Both the position numbers and the translations under genes were made by a program. This document shows, in pieces, positions 15,467-24,352 of a stretch of 64,000 nt of DNA. The notes beneath the pieces were generated by a model. The model was not told the origin of the DNA. It did not search any database and was given only the letters and a program-made list of their open reading frames with translations. This DNA is from Christiangramia bathymodioli (GTDB taxonomy: Bacteria; Bacteroidota; Bacteroidia; Flavobacteriales; Flavobacteriaceae). The stretch covers positions 17,786-81,785 of the forward strand of contig SRSL01000007.1 of NCBI GenBank assembly GCA_009735695.1. Direction: 5' to 3'. The first letter of the stretch is position 1. The number at the start of each line of letters is the position of its first letter.

Positions 15467-16340
15467 TAAACACCATTAAAAATACAAACCTTGTTTCCCA
15501 GAGCGCATTTAGTTGATAAACAGTGAATTATTAACTTTAAAAACAATCATAATGAAAAGTTTTAGTGTATTATCTCTATGGAGCGTATTATTGTCAATTT
15601 TATTTTTAAGTTGTGAGAAAGAATCTTTACAACCTCAAAATGACCTTAATGAATTAAATTTAACAACTAGCGGTGCCTTAGGGGATTGTTATTATGTTTC
15701 TATTAGTGATTATCCTTTGGGCAGGTTACCAGACTTAGAAGGTTTAGAGTTAACTACAGGTCCAAGTGGACCTGATGGTTATGTTAGGAGCTATTTAATT
15801 GCCGATTGGGCTGATTGTGGGGACTACGATAAATCTTTAACTACTTCTACTTTGGATGGGTCATTTCTCTTTAATTTTTTTAATGAAATCAAGTATTTCG
15901 AAGTGAATTTTATGAGCGTAGGATGGCAAACTTCCCAAATATTCCTTACAGCTTATTCTGAATTAGGAGCTCAAGGTGAAGTTTTGAAAGTAGTTTCTTC
16001 TCCTGAATTGACAGGATTATTATCATGTACGGAGTTAATATTAGAAGAAAATGGGGTTCGCTCCATTGAAATTACAAGTATTGGTGATCATCCTAATACT
16101 GCAAAAATAGTTGATTTTCAATTTTGTGCTTCAATCGACACAGATGGCGATGGAATAGAAGACGACTTGGATAATTGTCCAACTATATCAAATATCGACC
16201 AGACCGATTTTGATGGCGATGGTTTGGGTGATGTTTGTGATGAGGATGATGATAATGATGGAATAGTCGATGAAATCGATAGCAATCCTAATTCTAATAC
16301 CGTATTCCAAGATCAAAAACAAGCTATTTTTTGATGAATT

Positions 16341-17336
16341 TTATGCTGCATATTTGCAAAGATCCACGTATGGTGTTCCTCTTTTGATCACCGCAAATAC
16401 TCTGGACAAAAGCTTATTTCTAACATTGTTCAAGGCGACCATTTTCGGTTTACCTTCTGCTACCTTTCGTTGATAATATTCTCGCAATTCCCCGTCATGC
16501 TGAATGGCCGATACGCTGGCCATGCTCAGTAAGCTTTTCATCTTCCGATCACTCATGGGATGACCTTTAGCTCGTTTGAATACACTGGTCCCAGAGCTAT
16601 GCTCAAAAGGTGCCGTACCACAGTAACTCGAGAACTGTCGCCAACTACTGAAGCGTTCAAAATTACAGGTGTGATAAATCAATTGACAAGCCAGGATTCG
16701 TCCTACCCCTTTTAAACTGGTTAGTAACTTGTAACTCTTTCCCAGGTGCTCCTCTCTTTTTAATAGCTGATCTATTTGCTTCTCCAGCTTGTGAATCTGC
16801 TTGCTCAGATAGGCTATCGTATGCTTTAAACTCTTACAGCTCATATCAGTTGAAGGACTTGACAAAAGTCCGCTAAGCTCTTCTAAAGTTCCCATCAGTC
16901 CAGTACGATTGCGCACTAGCTGATCTCTAAGACTTAATAGTCTTCCCAGCTCCAATAAGGCTTCGTCTCGAATGCTACTGCACTCTAACTCTTCCCTATG
17001 CAACCAGGCATATCTGGCGATCATTTGAGCGTCTACTCGATCTGATTTAGTCCGAACCAGTCCAGAGGATCTTTTAATCACGATCGGATTCTCCTGTACA
17101 TAGTCTAAACCGTTAGTCTGCATAAAAATCGCTAGCTTCAAAGAATAGTTTCCCGTATGTTCAAAACAGTATAAAACCGGTTTTTCGTTTTCTGTAAATT
17201 TACCAACCCACTTCACCAGGGATAGATAACCGGATCTGGTGTTATCAAATACCCGATGTTTACTATGGTTATGAACGAAAACATCTAAGGTCTTTTTGGA
17301 TACATCAATCCCTACAGCTAACTGGTAATTTTTCAT
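16341..17336 (-). CDS. IS110-family DEDD transposase (bridge-RNA recombinase)
   Basis: A 331-residue complete transposase. The N-terminal RuvC-like domain carries Asp11 (GIDVSK), Glu59 (FEHTG), Asp99 and Asp102 (KSDRVDAQ), the DEDD set. A coiled-coil region (about 165-200) precedes the C-terminal Transposase_20 domain with LLTSLKGVG and the serine-containing CGTAPFEHSSGTS around 239-251. IS110 recombinases use a serine nucleophile and are guided by a bridge RNA encoded in the element's own end. It appears intact and so may be active. Confidence 0.93.
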   Translation of the reverse strand: MKNYQLAVGIDVSKKTLDVFVHNHSKHRVFDNTRSGYLSLVKWVGKFTENEKPVLYCFEHTGNYSLKLAIFMQTNGLDYVQENPIVIKRSSGLVRTKSDRVDAQMIARYAWLHREELECSSIRDEALLELGRLLSLRDQLVRNRTGLMGTLEELSGLLSSPSTDMSCKSLKHTIAYLSKQIHKLEKQIDQLLKREEHLGKSYKLLTSLKGVGRILACQLIYHTCNFERFSSWRQFSSYCGTAPFEHSSGTSVFKRAKGHPMSDRKMKSLLSMASVSAIQHDGELREYYQRKVAEGKPKMVALNNVRNKLLSRVFAVIKRGTPYVDLCKYAA

Positions 17337-17339
17337 ATC

Positions 17340-17529
17340 TTTAAAATCGATTTAAAATGAAGTTGCGTTAACTATCTCCTTTAACGGGTCCCGCTAAGAC
17401 CTGGTATTCCAATTAGTTCTTCGCAACATTAGTAGAAGCTAAGGGGACTCTTACGATTAATGGTGCCTAACTAGAGACCGTTATAGTTCTCCCCTTAGTT
17501 CTCTCTTAAGATATTAAAACAAAGTAAAG
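17340..17529 (-). ncRNA. Predicted bridge RNA of the IS110 element
   Basis: The non-coding 5' end of the element, read on the minus strand as in IS621, holds two stem-loops in the order target loop then donor loop. Stem TCCCCTTAG (17490-17498) / CTAAGGGGA (17439-17447) encloses GAGACCGTT at 17474-17482, identical to the 9 bases of right-hand target at 17530-17538. Stem CGCAAC (17422-17427) / GTTGCG (17362-17367) encloses GGTATTCCAA at 17403-17412, identical to the 10 bases spanning the joined element ends (17529/17530 joined to 16303-16310). A guide for the left target half was not found. Confidence 0.7.
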
Positions 17530-17768
17530 GAGACCGTTGTAACAATTGGGGGATGCGATACTGGAAATGAGAATCAATTGCTGGAAAGTGGTGTTTTTAT
17601 GTCGGATTTAATAGATGAACTTGAGTCAGGTGTATATAAGAATCTGGGGCAAGAAATCCGCTCCTATAATGAATTAACAAATGCTTGGGTACAGGAAGGC
17701 ATAATTACCGCAGATGAAAGAAGTTTGATATTAAATTGTGTGACTACTACAGAATTATAGTAGTTCTA

Positions 17769-17846
17769 AATCTTGAAAGAATAAGTTCGATATTTTAGAT
17801 TTACTCGCTACTAATTTTAAACCCACTCCACTGAGTGGGTTTTTTA
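17769..17846 (+). repeat. Degenerate tRNA 3'-end copy R6 plus terminator
   Basis: 17769-17813 repeats R2 (14041-14085), ending CTCGCTACTA, and is followed by stem CCCACTC (17822-17828) / GAGTGGG (17833-17839) with Ts. The following 290 bases to 18136 contain no recognisable gene. Confidence 0.65.
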
Positions 17847-18136
17847 TTTATGGTGAAATAAGAGCGGATTGGAGTTATATTCTTTTGAATCGGCCTGATA
17901 TTTCAGATGCTTACCGATATTGATCCTCACGAATGCCGTTTTTTAATTGTAGTACTTCTCTTCTTAAGTTCAGCATATTGTTTAAGGGTGCTTATTGAAG
18001 ACTTATTGTAGAGTGATGCGGGCCAGGCAAACGTTAAAGTTTTGACCCTTCCTGTATTTTAGGTCTAAGAGTTTGGTTTTAGTGTATTATATGCCTTGAT
18101 TTGCGGGCCTAATCCTAATAAATACCTCAATTTAAA

Positions 18137-18511
18137 ATGAAAAAATTTTTTGCTTTTAGCCTGCTGGCTATGATGGCCTTAATGGGTTGTTCATCTGATG
18201 ATGATTCTGGGAATCCCGAATTTCCAGATTTTCTGGTTGGAACCTGGGAGTCCAGGGAAAGATACGTCGGAAATGAAGTTTACGATGATGTAGATGGTGA
18301 ATTCGTTTACACTTTTACTGAAGATATGGTTTCTTCTGAACAAAATGGCGAATTAGTCGGAGAATATGAATATTCCTATGATCCGGAAACTACCGTCCTG
18401 AGTATGGATGGAAGCTCCGTGATGGTTGATAAGATTAGTGATGATGAGTTGATCCTGCACAATGGATCGGAAACAGACTATCAGGGTCAGCTGGTAGTGC
18501 GTATTGATTAA
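18137..18511 (+). CDS. Small lipocalin-like lipoprotein
   Basis: A 124-residue protein with a signal peptide and lipobox LMGC (Cys18), an acidic spacer SSDDDSG, then a beta-rich domain beginning FLVGTWESRERY, the GTW start typical of lipocalin-like domains in flavobacterial lipoproteins. Conserved elements such as FTEDMVSSEQNG, YEYSYDPETTVLSM and DDELILHN support an up-down barrel. The ligand is unknown. It is monocistronic and convergent with the gene at 18583, sharing the palindromic terminator between them. Confidence 0.75.
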   Translation: MKKFFAFSLLAMMALMGCSSDDDSGNPEFPDFLVGTWESRERYVGNEVYDDVDGEFVYTFTEDMVSSEQNGELVGEYEYSYDPETTVLSMDGSSVMVDKISDDELILHNGSETDYQGQLVVRID

Positions 18512-18537
18512 TGCGCTAATTCATTAGCCAAATAGAA

Positions 18538-18565
18538 AAAAAGCCACTCGATCGAGTGGCTTTTT
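18538..18565. terminator. Bidirectional palindromic terminator
   Basis: A perfect 28-base palindrome with arms AAAAAGCCACTCGA / TCGAGTGGCTTTTT, placed between converging genes. Confidence 0.9.
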
Positions 18566-18582
18566 CTTTTAAAAGTAATCGA

Positions 18583-19404
18583 TTAATTATCCAACTGGGA
18601 ATTGGAGCTGCTAACCACATCTCTGTATAACTTCCATTCCCCATTAACTTTTTTCCAGATACTTGCATAGGTGCCTGAATCCAATTCCTGTCCGTCTTCA
18701 TTTATTAATTGATAAGTGCCTATCTCATAGCCCGTATTACCGATCTTTTCAACTTCGGTTGTTTTTGGTATTACCGAAATCCCCTGCTCGATCATCATTC
18801 CATGATGTTCGGCAATAGCTTCTCTTCCTTTTAATGGATCTAAACCTGGAAATTTTAGAACGGCATCTTCGGTAAAAAAGGTGGATAATAGTTCAGGGTC
18901 GGAATTTGCCATGGCCTGTCCCATTTTCTGAAAATTTTTCTGGATTGAAGACTCCAAATCGCCAGATACCTTAGAATCTTCAGTTAAGGCCACCATGCGC
19001 TCATTCAGTGACGGTGGAGGAATTAGGTTCCCACTAAAGTTCACCTGGTCAAAATATTTAAGAAAACCTGCTTCTTTAGCTACTTTCTCTAGCTCATCGG
19101 AGTTTTTCTTATCCGGGAATTTCCAAACTGCCATGAATTGATAGTCCATTTTTTCCTCACCGGTATTGTTATTAACGGCCGTGCCTAAAATTTCAGCTCC
19201 ATTCTGTAAGGTCTTCATCAGCACAGGGTTGATCTTATCATTAAAGAATTTTTCTCGTTCCTGTTTGCTTAGCTCATACCATGCAGGTTTGGCCTTCCAG
19301 ATTTCAGTTAAAATATAAGCTTCGTTCATGCTATTATTTTCCTGTGCAGATATTCCGGCGCAGAAGAAAATAAATATCACGAAATAAGAAATTAATTTCT
19401 TCAT
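18583..19404 (-). CDS. Secreted DUF6616 plus SnoaL/NTF2-like protein
   Basis: A 273-residue protein with an N-terminal signal peptide (cleavage near GISAQ). Residues 28-125 contain EIWKAKPAWYELSKQEREKFF and MAVWKFPD, resembling DUF6616. Residues 145-265 form an NTF2-like (SnoaL/DUF4440) domain: MANSDPELLSTFFTEDAVLKFPG, REAIAEHHGMMI and SGTYASIWKKVNGEWKLYRDVV. Such domains are often small-molecule binding or isomerase-like; no catalytic assignment is possible here. Both family names come from recall of the motifs. Likely periplasmic, monocistronic. Confidence 0.7.
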   Translation of the reverse strand: MKKLISYFVIFIFFCAGISAQENNSMNEAYILTEIWKAKPAWYELSKQEREKFFNDKINPVLMKTLQNGAEILGTAVNNNTGEEKMDYQFMAVWKFPDKKNSDELEKVAKEAGFLKYFDQVNFSGNLIPPPSLNERMVALTEDSKVSGDLESSIQKNFQKMGQAMANSDPELLSTFFTEDAVLKFPGLDPLKGREAIAEHHGMMIEQGISVIPKTTEVEKIGNTGYEIGTYQLINEDGQELDSGTYASIWKKVNGEWKLYRDVVSSSNSQLDN

Positions 19405-19557
19405 AAGAATTTAATTTGGTTGGTTATAAATAAATTTTTGTTGTTATTTTTAAATATCTGAAAATTAGATGTTTTAACCAAAAAATAAAGGGTTGGTTCA
19501 TCAATTGGTTAAGGTGAATTTAAGTATATCTGGAAGCGTGATAAGAATTAGAATTTC

Positions 19558-20172
19558 CTAAAACTTAAAGGTATAACCCAGTAAGTAATTTCCATCTCCA
19601 CTGCTGAAGGTGAGCTGCATATGCTCCTGCTGGTATTCAGTGGTGAAGAGAAGGTTGCTGCCCAGGCCAATTGCTGCGCCGGCAAGTACATCCAGAATAT
19701 CATGTTTTTTAGAATCTATCCGGCTGGCACCTGTGTATCCTGCAAGCACATAAGAGGGAATGCTGTACTTAAATCCATATCTTCTGTGGATGAATCCCGC
19801 GCTGTGAAAAACTGTTGAGGTGTGTCCGGATGGAAAAGAGTTATCATTGCTTAAATCTGGCCTGGGTTTATTAATTCCGAATTTGAGTCCATAAGTTACC
19901 CCAACCGTTAGCAGTAAGCCTTTAGTGAACTGCCAGGCTCCTTTTGGATTCCCATCTTCAACGATAAACGTGGAGGCCAGGGTTGAGGCAGGCAAGGTGA
20001 ACAGGATCACATCACCAATGGTTTGAACGGTGCCAACTTCAGGCTCCGTTTCACTGGTATCCTGTGCGTAAATGAATTGGAAGGAGATTAGCCAGAGACC
20101 GAAAATCAATGCCCATACAGAGGATTTACTAGTAGGGATGAACTCAGCGAGACTATTCTTTAGGATTTGCAA
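19558..20172 (-). CDS. PAP2-family phosphatase
   Basis: A 204-residue protein with all three PAP2 motifs: KFGINKPRP (KX6RP), PSGHT, and SRIDSKKHDILD (SRX5HX3D). An N-terminal hydrophobic segment ending near FIYAQD could be a signal peptide or anchor. PAP2 phosphatases act in the periplasm or membrane on lipid phosphates such as phosphatidic acid or undecaprenyl pyrophosphate. It is shorter than multi-span lipid phosphatases and ends with a beta-rich GNYLLGYTFKF tail suggestive of an outer-membrane or periplasmic location. The substrate is not predictable. Confidence 0.85.
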   Translation of the reverse strand: MQILKNSLAEFIPTSKSSVWALIFGLWLISFQFIYAQDTSETEPEVGTVQTIGDVILFTLPASTLASTFIVEDGNPKGAWQFTKGLLLTVGVTYGLKFGINKPRPDLSNDNSFPSGHTSTVFHSAGFIHRRYGFKYSIPSYVLAGYTGASRIDSKKHDILDVLAGAAIGLGSNLLFTTEYQQEHMQLTFSSGDGNYLLGYTFKF

Positions 20173-20341
20173 GGCCGATATTTATAACTTTAAGAGCAAA
20201 GATAAATTTTCAATTCTTAAAAAGCAGATGTTTATATTCTCAACTTAAAAATGGAGGGGATTTTCCCCTTATATAAGGGGTTGGTTTTCAATTCTCTAAT
20301 AGTATTGGTATTTTTTAGTCAACTACAAAAAAAAACCAATC

Positions 20342-21631
20342 ATGAAAATTTTTAAATCAACATTGCTTGTTTTGTCAATTATGACGGTTGCTTTGGTAAG
20401 CAGCTGTAAGAATAATAACAACAGGGAAGGGGAGGTGGCCTTTTCGGAAAAACCTTCGCGGTATGTCGTGGAGATCGATGCCATAGACTATGCCTTTAAA
20501 ATGCAACCTGAGATAAAATCTGGCTGGGTAACCTTCGATTTCGAGAACAAGGGGCATAAAATGCATTTCGGAATGCTTTTAAAATTTAATTCCCCGATCA
20601 ATCAGGAAGATCTTGAAAATTACCAGAAGGATAGGTCAGATGAAAATTTTGAAAAACTAATAGGGGAAGATGGACTTACTCTTGTGGGAGGCCCAGGATT
20701 TCATACTCAGGGCCAGCAAAGTGAAATGACGATATTTTTAGAGCCCGGTGATTACTTGATGAGTTGCAATACAAGGACGGAAGAAGGAAGACCTCATTAT
20801 GAACTGGGAATGGAAAAATTCTTCAAGGTTACTAAGGAGGAAGCCAAAGCCGAAGAGCCCGTTGCGGATGTAGAATTAAAACTGGAAAAATATTTCATCG
20901 AAACTTCTGCAGCTTTAAAAGCCGGGCGGCAAACCATCGCGGTAAATCATGCTGGAGGAGATAGTTTCGATGTCCATCTAGTAAAACTGAACGATACCTC
21001 AAGCATTTCCTCTACACTGGATTTTATGAACGATCTTACTTCTCCTGCCAGAACGATTTTTGAAACCGGAGCGGAGCAAAAAATGACCGATGGGATCAGT
21101 TACCTGACTATTGATCTTCAACCTGGGAATTATGCCTGGGTTTCTCACGAATATGGAGCCATGGGGATGGTGAGGGAATTCAGTATTGAGGCAGATGGAA
21201 CTTCCGATTTAAAAAATTCCGATATTGAACAAAAAGCCGAAGTCGTAAAGGTCTTGGTTGAAAATAACGAAATACAAGTGCCTTCGACTGTCAAATCCGG
21301 TTTGTTGAAGTTTAAAATTGAAACGCCTGTGGATAGGTCTCACGAAATTGGGATAGGTCGACTTCAACCAGGTAAGACTTTTTCAGATTATGAAGATTAT
21401 TTGAAAAGAGTTCTAAAAGGAGAGGAACCAGGCCGCGAAGATAATCCTCGAACGGGGTATAAAATTATTTTGGAAAATGAAAAGGATGAAAAGTTTAATC
21501 TAAGGCCAGGAACCTACGTGCTGTTCTGTGACTATGAAACTGAAAACGGAAATTTTGAACATATAAGAAAGGGAGAAGTCACCCATTTTGAAGTCCTAGG
21601 TTCAGAAGAAGCCCTTACCGAGGTTCAATAA
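20342..21631 (+). CDS. Lipoprotein with three tandem cupredoxin-like domains, unknown function
   Basis: A 429-residue protein with signal peptide and lipobox VSSC (Cys22). It consists of three related segments of about 110-130 residues (about 40-165, 178-285 and 297-425). Each starts with a strand such as YVVEIDAIDYAFKMQPEIKSGWVTFDFENKG and ends with an LEPGDYLMSCNT / LQPGNYAWVSHEYG / LRPGTYVLFCDYE block, the pattern of cupredoxin-like beta sandwiches. Conserved His, Cys and Met are present in places (HKMHFGML, SCNTRTEEGRPHYELGM), but a copper site cannot be asserted. A two-domain paralogue lies at 55942. Family not recognised by name. Confidence 0.75.
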   Translation: MKIFKSTLLVLSIMTVALVSSCKNNNNREGEVAFSEKPSRYVVEIDAIDYAFKMQPEIKSGWVTFDFENKGHKMHFGMLLKFNSPINQEDLENYQKDRSDENFEKLIGEDGLTLVGGPGFHTQGQQSEMTIFLEPGDYLMSCNTRTEEGRPHYELGMEKFFKVTKEEAKAEEPVADVELKLEKYFIETSAALKAGRQTIAVNHAGGDSFDVHLVKLNDTSSISSTLDFMNDLTSPARTIFETGAEQKMTDGISYLTIDLQPGNYAWVSHEYGAMGMVREFSIEADGTSDLKNSDIEQKAEVVKVLVENNEIQVPSTVKSGLLKFKIETPVDRSHEIGIGRLQPGKTFSDYEDYLKRVLKGEEPGREDNPRTGYKIILENEKDEKFNLRPGTYVLFCDYETENGNFEHIRKGEVTHFEVLGSEEALTEVQ

Positions 21632-21656
21632 GTTTAGCAAAGCTTACAAGAAAAAA

Positions 21657-21682
21657 AAGCCACTCCGCAGAGTGGCTTCCTT
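21657..21682. terminator. Bidirectional terminator
   Basis: Stem AAGCCACTC / GAGTGGCTT (21657-21678) preceded by an A tract and followed by a pyrimidine tract, between converging genes. Confidence 0.8.
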
Positions 21683-21699
21683 TCGTAAGTGATCTATTG

Positions 21700-22323
21700 T
21701 TATTCTGTAGGGAGAATAACAGCATCAATTACATGAATAACACCATTAGTTGCTGGAATGTCGTATAATTTAGGGTCATCATCATCTGCCGGTAAAATAA
21801 TGTTTGCATCGACTTCGGTATTCTCATCATTGGTATCGATTCCGCCCATGTCATTTACATAGATCTTATCGCCATTTAGCATCTCGATCTCCTTGGGATT
21901 CTTTTTTCCAAGTACGCTATTGCTAAATCTTCTTCCATCGGTAACGTGATACTGTAAAATATTAGTTACAATATCTTTATCTAAAGTTTGAAGATTAGCA
22001 GGATCTCCACCTAAAAGTGCCAAAAATGCTTCATCGGTAGGAGCGAATACCGTGTAATTATCCCCCCCGGTGAAAGTGGAAGTAAGACCAGTATACTCCA
22101 AAGCTGCTAATAGTAATGTAAATTGAGGGTTTTCCTCAGCAGTAGCTGCAGCTGATACGATTTCAGCAATAGTTAACTCCCCTTGTTGAGATGCCGGAGA
22201 TGCTTTGGTATGCGCATCGGCAGTTTCGATTGGGGTCACCGGCTCCTGTTCACAGGATGCCAGGATAAATACAAGTGCTAGTAAGGAAACCTTGAAAATG
22301 TGAAGTGTAGTTAATTGTTTCAT
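21700..22323 (-). CDS. Fasciclin-domain lipoprotein
   Basis: About 207 residues from the ATG at 22323, which begins directly at the signal peptide (MKQLTTLHIFKVSLLALVFILASC, lipobox Cys). The longer frame to 22365 is disfavoured. The fasciclin (FAS1) domain is clear: NYTVFAPTDEAFLALL (H1 region), LQYHVTDGRRF and ATNGVIHVIDAVILP (H2 region). FAS1 domains mediate adhesion and sometimes polysaccharide binding; this one is anchored at the cell surface or in the periplasm. Monocistronic. Confidence 0.88.
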   Translation of the reverse strand: MKQLTTLHIFKVSLLALVFILASCEQEPVTPIETADAHTKASPASQQGELTIAEIVSAAATAEENPQFTLLLAALEYTGLTSTFTGGDNYTVFAPTDEAFLALLGGDPANLQTLDKDIVTNILQYHVTDGRRFSNSVLGKKNPKEIEMLNGDKIYVNDMGGIDTNDENTEVDANIILPADDDDPKLYDIPATNGVIHVIDAVILPTE

Positions 22324-22489
22324 TGCGTTATAATGTTTTGATTCATAGGTAAATATACAAATCACATTATTTTGTTTAAAGTAATTAACAAAAGATTAAA
22401 CAAATATGTATGCTGTAATTTTTTCTGTTCCGGGATCAGAATCTTATTTTGTAATTTGGAATGCAAAAGCAATTTAACCACACCAATCT

Positions 22490-23893
22490 ATGAAGAACTT
22501 CAACATTCAATTTTTACTACTGATATTTTTCAGCATTTGCCTGGCCCAGGCTCAGGAAAATAATATTAAAGCTTTAACAGGCGCAATCATTTATGACGGT
22601 AACGGTAATAGGATTAGTAACGGAACCATTATCATTAAAAATAAACGGATAATGGCCGTAGGTGATGAGAATATTAAAATTCCTGAAAATGCCCGGCAAC
22701 TTGATGTTTCCGGGAAATACATTATGCCCGGAATGGTAGATGCTCATGTTCATTTTTTCCAGACCGGCTTTTTCGATTCGCGGCCTGATGCAGCCGACCT
22801 TCGGGATAGCATTCCGTTGGAATCGGTAGTAGATTATCAGCGGTCAAATCCTGATCGATATTACCCTGCCTACCTGGGTTCTGGAGTGACCGCAGTATAT
22901 GATGTGGGTGATTATCTCTGGACGTTAAACCTTCAAAAAAATAATGATCAAAGGCCTGATGCTCCTCACGTAGCAACCGCTGGCCCGCTTATCACACCTG
23001 CGCCCAAAGAACTTATTTCGATCTTTGAGGTTGAAGATGATCATACTTTTGTTCACCTGGATTCCGAAGAAACAGGTAGAGAGGCAGTACGAGAAAATTC
23101 CGCTGCCGGAACTACCGGCATCAAGGTGTGGGGTTTCAGGCCAAACGATCCTGAATTCGTTAAAAATATTGAAGCTGTTGCCGATGAAATTGAGAAGCAG
23201 GACAATAAAATGATCGCCCACGCCACCAGCCTGGAAGAAGCAAAGATGGCCCTGGAACTGGGGGCAGAATTACTGGTGCATAGTGTAGAGAATACCTTAG
23301 TAGATGACGAGTTTCTTCAGCTTTTAAAGAAGAACAATGCGTTCTATAACCCAACGATGATCGTTTCAAGAGGATATTACAATACGTATAAAGCCCTTCT
23401 TGGGGAAGGCTTTGATATAGATGATCCTAAAAACCTGCTAGATCCTAAAACTAAAAGTATGATGCAGAATGCATCTAAATTTAAAAAATACCGCGATAGT
23501 TCTTCATTAGCCAGGTTGGAAGCCGGATTACCAGGTATGGATGAACGAATGAGTCAGACTTCTGAAATTATAAAAGCAAACCTCAAAAAGGTTTATGATT
23601 CCGGTGCAAGGATCGTAGTGGGGACCGATGCCGGTAATCCCGGTACCCTTCACGGGATTTCATATATTAAAGAGCTGGAAGCCATGCAGGATGCTGGTAT
23701 TCCTGCCAGGGACCTAATCGTGATGGCAACACGAAATGGTGCCCGGGCTATGGAGCGTCTGGATGATTTTGGAAGCCTCGAAGAAGGTAAATTTGCAAAT
23801 CTCATTATCATGGATAATGATCCGGCTGAGGACATTAGCAACCTTCGAAGTCTGGAAAAAGTGATTTTGAAAGGTGAATTCTATGGGGAATAG
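22490..23893 (+). CDS. Secreted amidohydrolase-family enzyme
   Basis: A 467-residue protein with signal peptide (cleavage near LAQAQ). It has the composite amidohydrolase architecture: an N-terminal beta domain with GAIIYDGNGNRI, the metal-binding HxH in MVDAHVHF, further ligands His (MIAHATS) and His (LLVHSVEN), and the catalytic Asp in VVGTDAG. The C-terminal LEEGKFANLIIMD closes the beta domain. Relatives hydrolyse cyclic amides, dipeptides (prolidase/imidazolonepropionase-like) or other C-N bonds; the substrate is unknown. Periplasmic location inferred from the signal peptide. Confidence 0.87.
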   Translation: MKNFNIQFLLLIFFSICLAQAQENNIKALTGAIIYDGNGNRISNGTIIIKNKRIMAVGDENIKIPENARQLDVSGKYIMPGMVDAHVHFFQTGFFDSRPDAADLRDSIPLESVVDYQRSNPDRYYPAYLGSGVTAVYDVGDYLWTLNLQKNNDQRPDAPHVATAGPLITPAPKELISIFEVEDDHTFVHLDSEETGREAVRENSAAGTTGIKVWGFRPNDPEFVKNIEAVADEIEKQDNKMIAHATSLEEAKMALELGAELLVHSVENTLVDDEFLQLLKKNNAFYNPTMIVSRGYYNTYKALLGEGFDIDDPKNLLDPKTKSMMQNASKFKKYRDSSSLARLEAGLPGMDERMSQTSEIIKANLKKVYDSGARIVVGTDAGNPGTLHGISYIKELEAMQDAGIPARDLIVMATRNGARAMERLDDFGSLEEGKFANLIIMDNDPAEDISNLRSLEKVILKGEFYGE

Positions 23894-24030
23894 CGCTTGG
23901 TTATAATTAACTGTAATTCATACGTTTATAAATATAAAATAGCCAAATGAACAAAACTTTTGCGCAATTGAGTTAATTTAAACTTCTATTTTGGCCTATA
24001 TTGCGAGACAATTTTCTATTCAGAAAGTAT

Positions 24031-24072
24031 AAGGGGATTCGATAATGTAGGGCATTCGGTCCCCTTTTTTTA
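24031..24072 (+). terminator. Terminator downstream of the amidohydrolase region
   Basis: Stem AAGGGGA (24031-24037) / TCCCCTT (24060-24066) followed by a run of Ts; the loop is long (22 bases). Confidence 0.65.
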
Positions 24073-24153
24073 ACACCACCAAAATCATTAATTAACAGCA
24101 CATTATAATTTCTGTGCTACTTTTTGAAGTAGCTTCCTCAAAATTAAATTTTC

Positions 24154-24246
24154 ATGGAAAATCTTGAAGTTGTTGGAGCTATTACCATACTCGTGGTAGC
24201 ATTGATTATCCTATATCTTGTTCGCAGGAACCGGCGCAAAAAATGA
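24154..24246 (+). CDS. Small single-span membrane protein, 30 residues
   Basis: An ATG frame encoding MENLEVVGAITILVVALIIL and then YLVRRNRRKK: an acidic N-terminus, one strongly hydrophobic helix and a basic tail, which predicts an inner-membrane miniprotein with its C-terminus inside. It resembles, in layout, the small protein at 42636 (both start MEN). No family is recognised. It stands alone between a terminator at 24031 and the MgtC-like gene. Confidence 0.5.
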   Translation: MENLEVVGAITILVVALIILYLVRRNRRKK

Positions 24247-24352
24247 ACGAACCTTTCCACTATATTTATAACAATCCCTGCATTTTGTAGGTATCTTAAC
24301 TAATTCTCCCTTTAAATTATCCTAATTTAGATTTTCATCCTGTTCTAAGGCC

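Larger units (their letters stand above)
16303..17530 (-). mobile_element. IS110-family insertion sequence
   Basis: About 1228 bases inserted in the second lipoprotein gene. Boundaries come from comparison with the uninterrupted paralogue: left flank ...TAATACC, right flank GAGACCG..., with one G shared, so the ends could equally be 16302 and 17529. There are no terminal inverted repeats and no target duplication beyond that base, as expected of IS110. It contains one DEDD transposase gene and about 190 bases of non-coding DNA on its 5' side. Confidence 0.88.
15552..17760 (+). pseudogene. Second thrombospondin type-3 lipoprotein gene, split by an IS110 element
   Basis: The 5' part (15552-16301) encodes a signal peptide with lipobox FLSC, a cysteine-containing beta domain and TSP3 repeats ([34 protein letters not shown]). 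It then runs into the insertion sequence and stops after a short foreign tail (DQKQAIF). The 3' part resumes at 17530 and encodes [19 protein letters not shown] through NCVTTTEL, matching the C-terminus of the intact paralogue at 13018-14022. Removing 16303-17530 restores one reading frame (NTETVVTIGG) of about 325 residues. The truncated N-terminal product could still be secreted without its C-terminal module. Confidence 0.88.

Noticed and set aside
15267-15476. Minus-strand frame with repeated ECR tripeptides
   Set aside because: Direct translation of the 9-bp tandem repeat; no start or family support.
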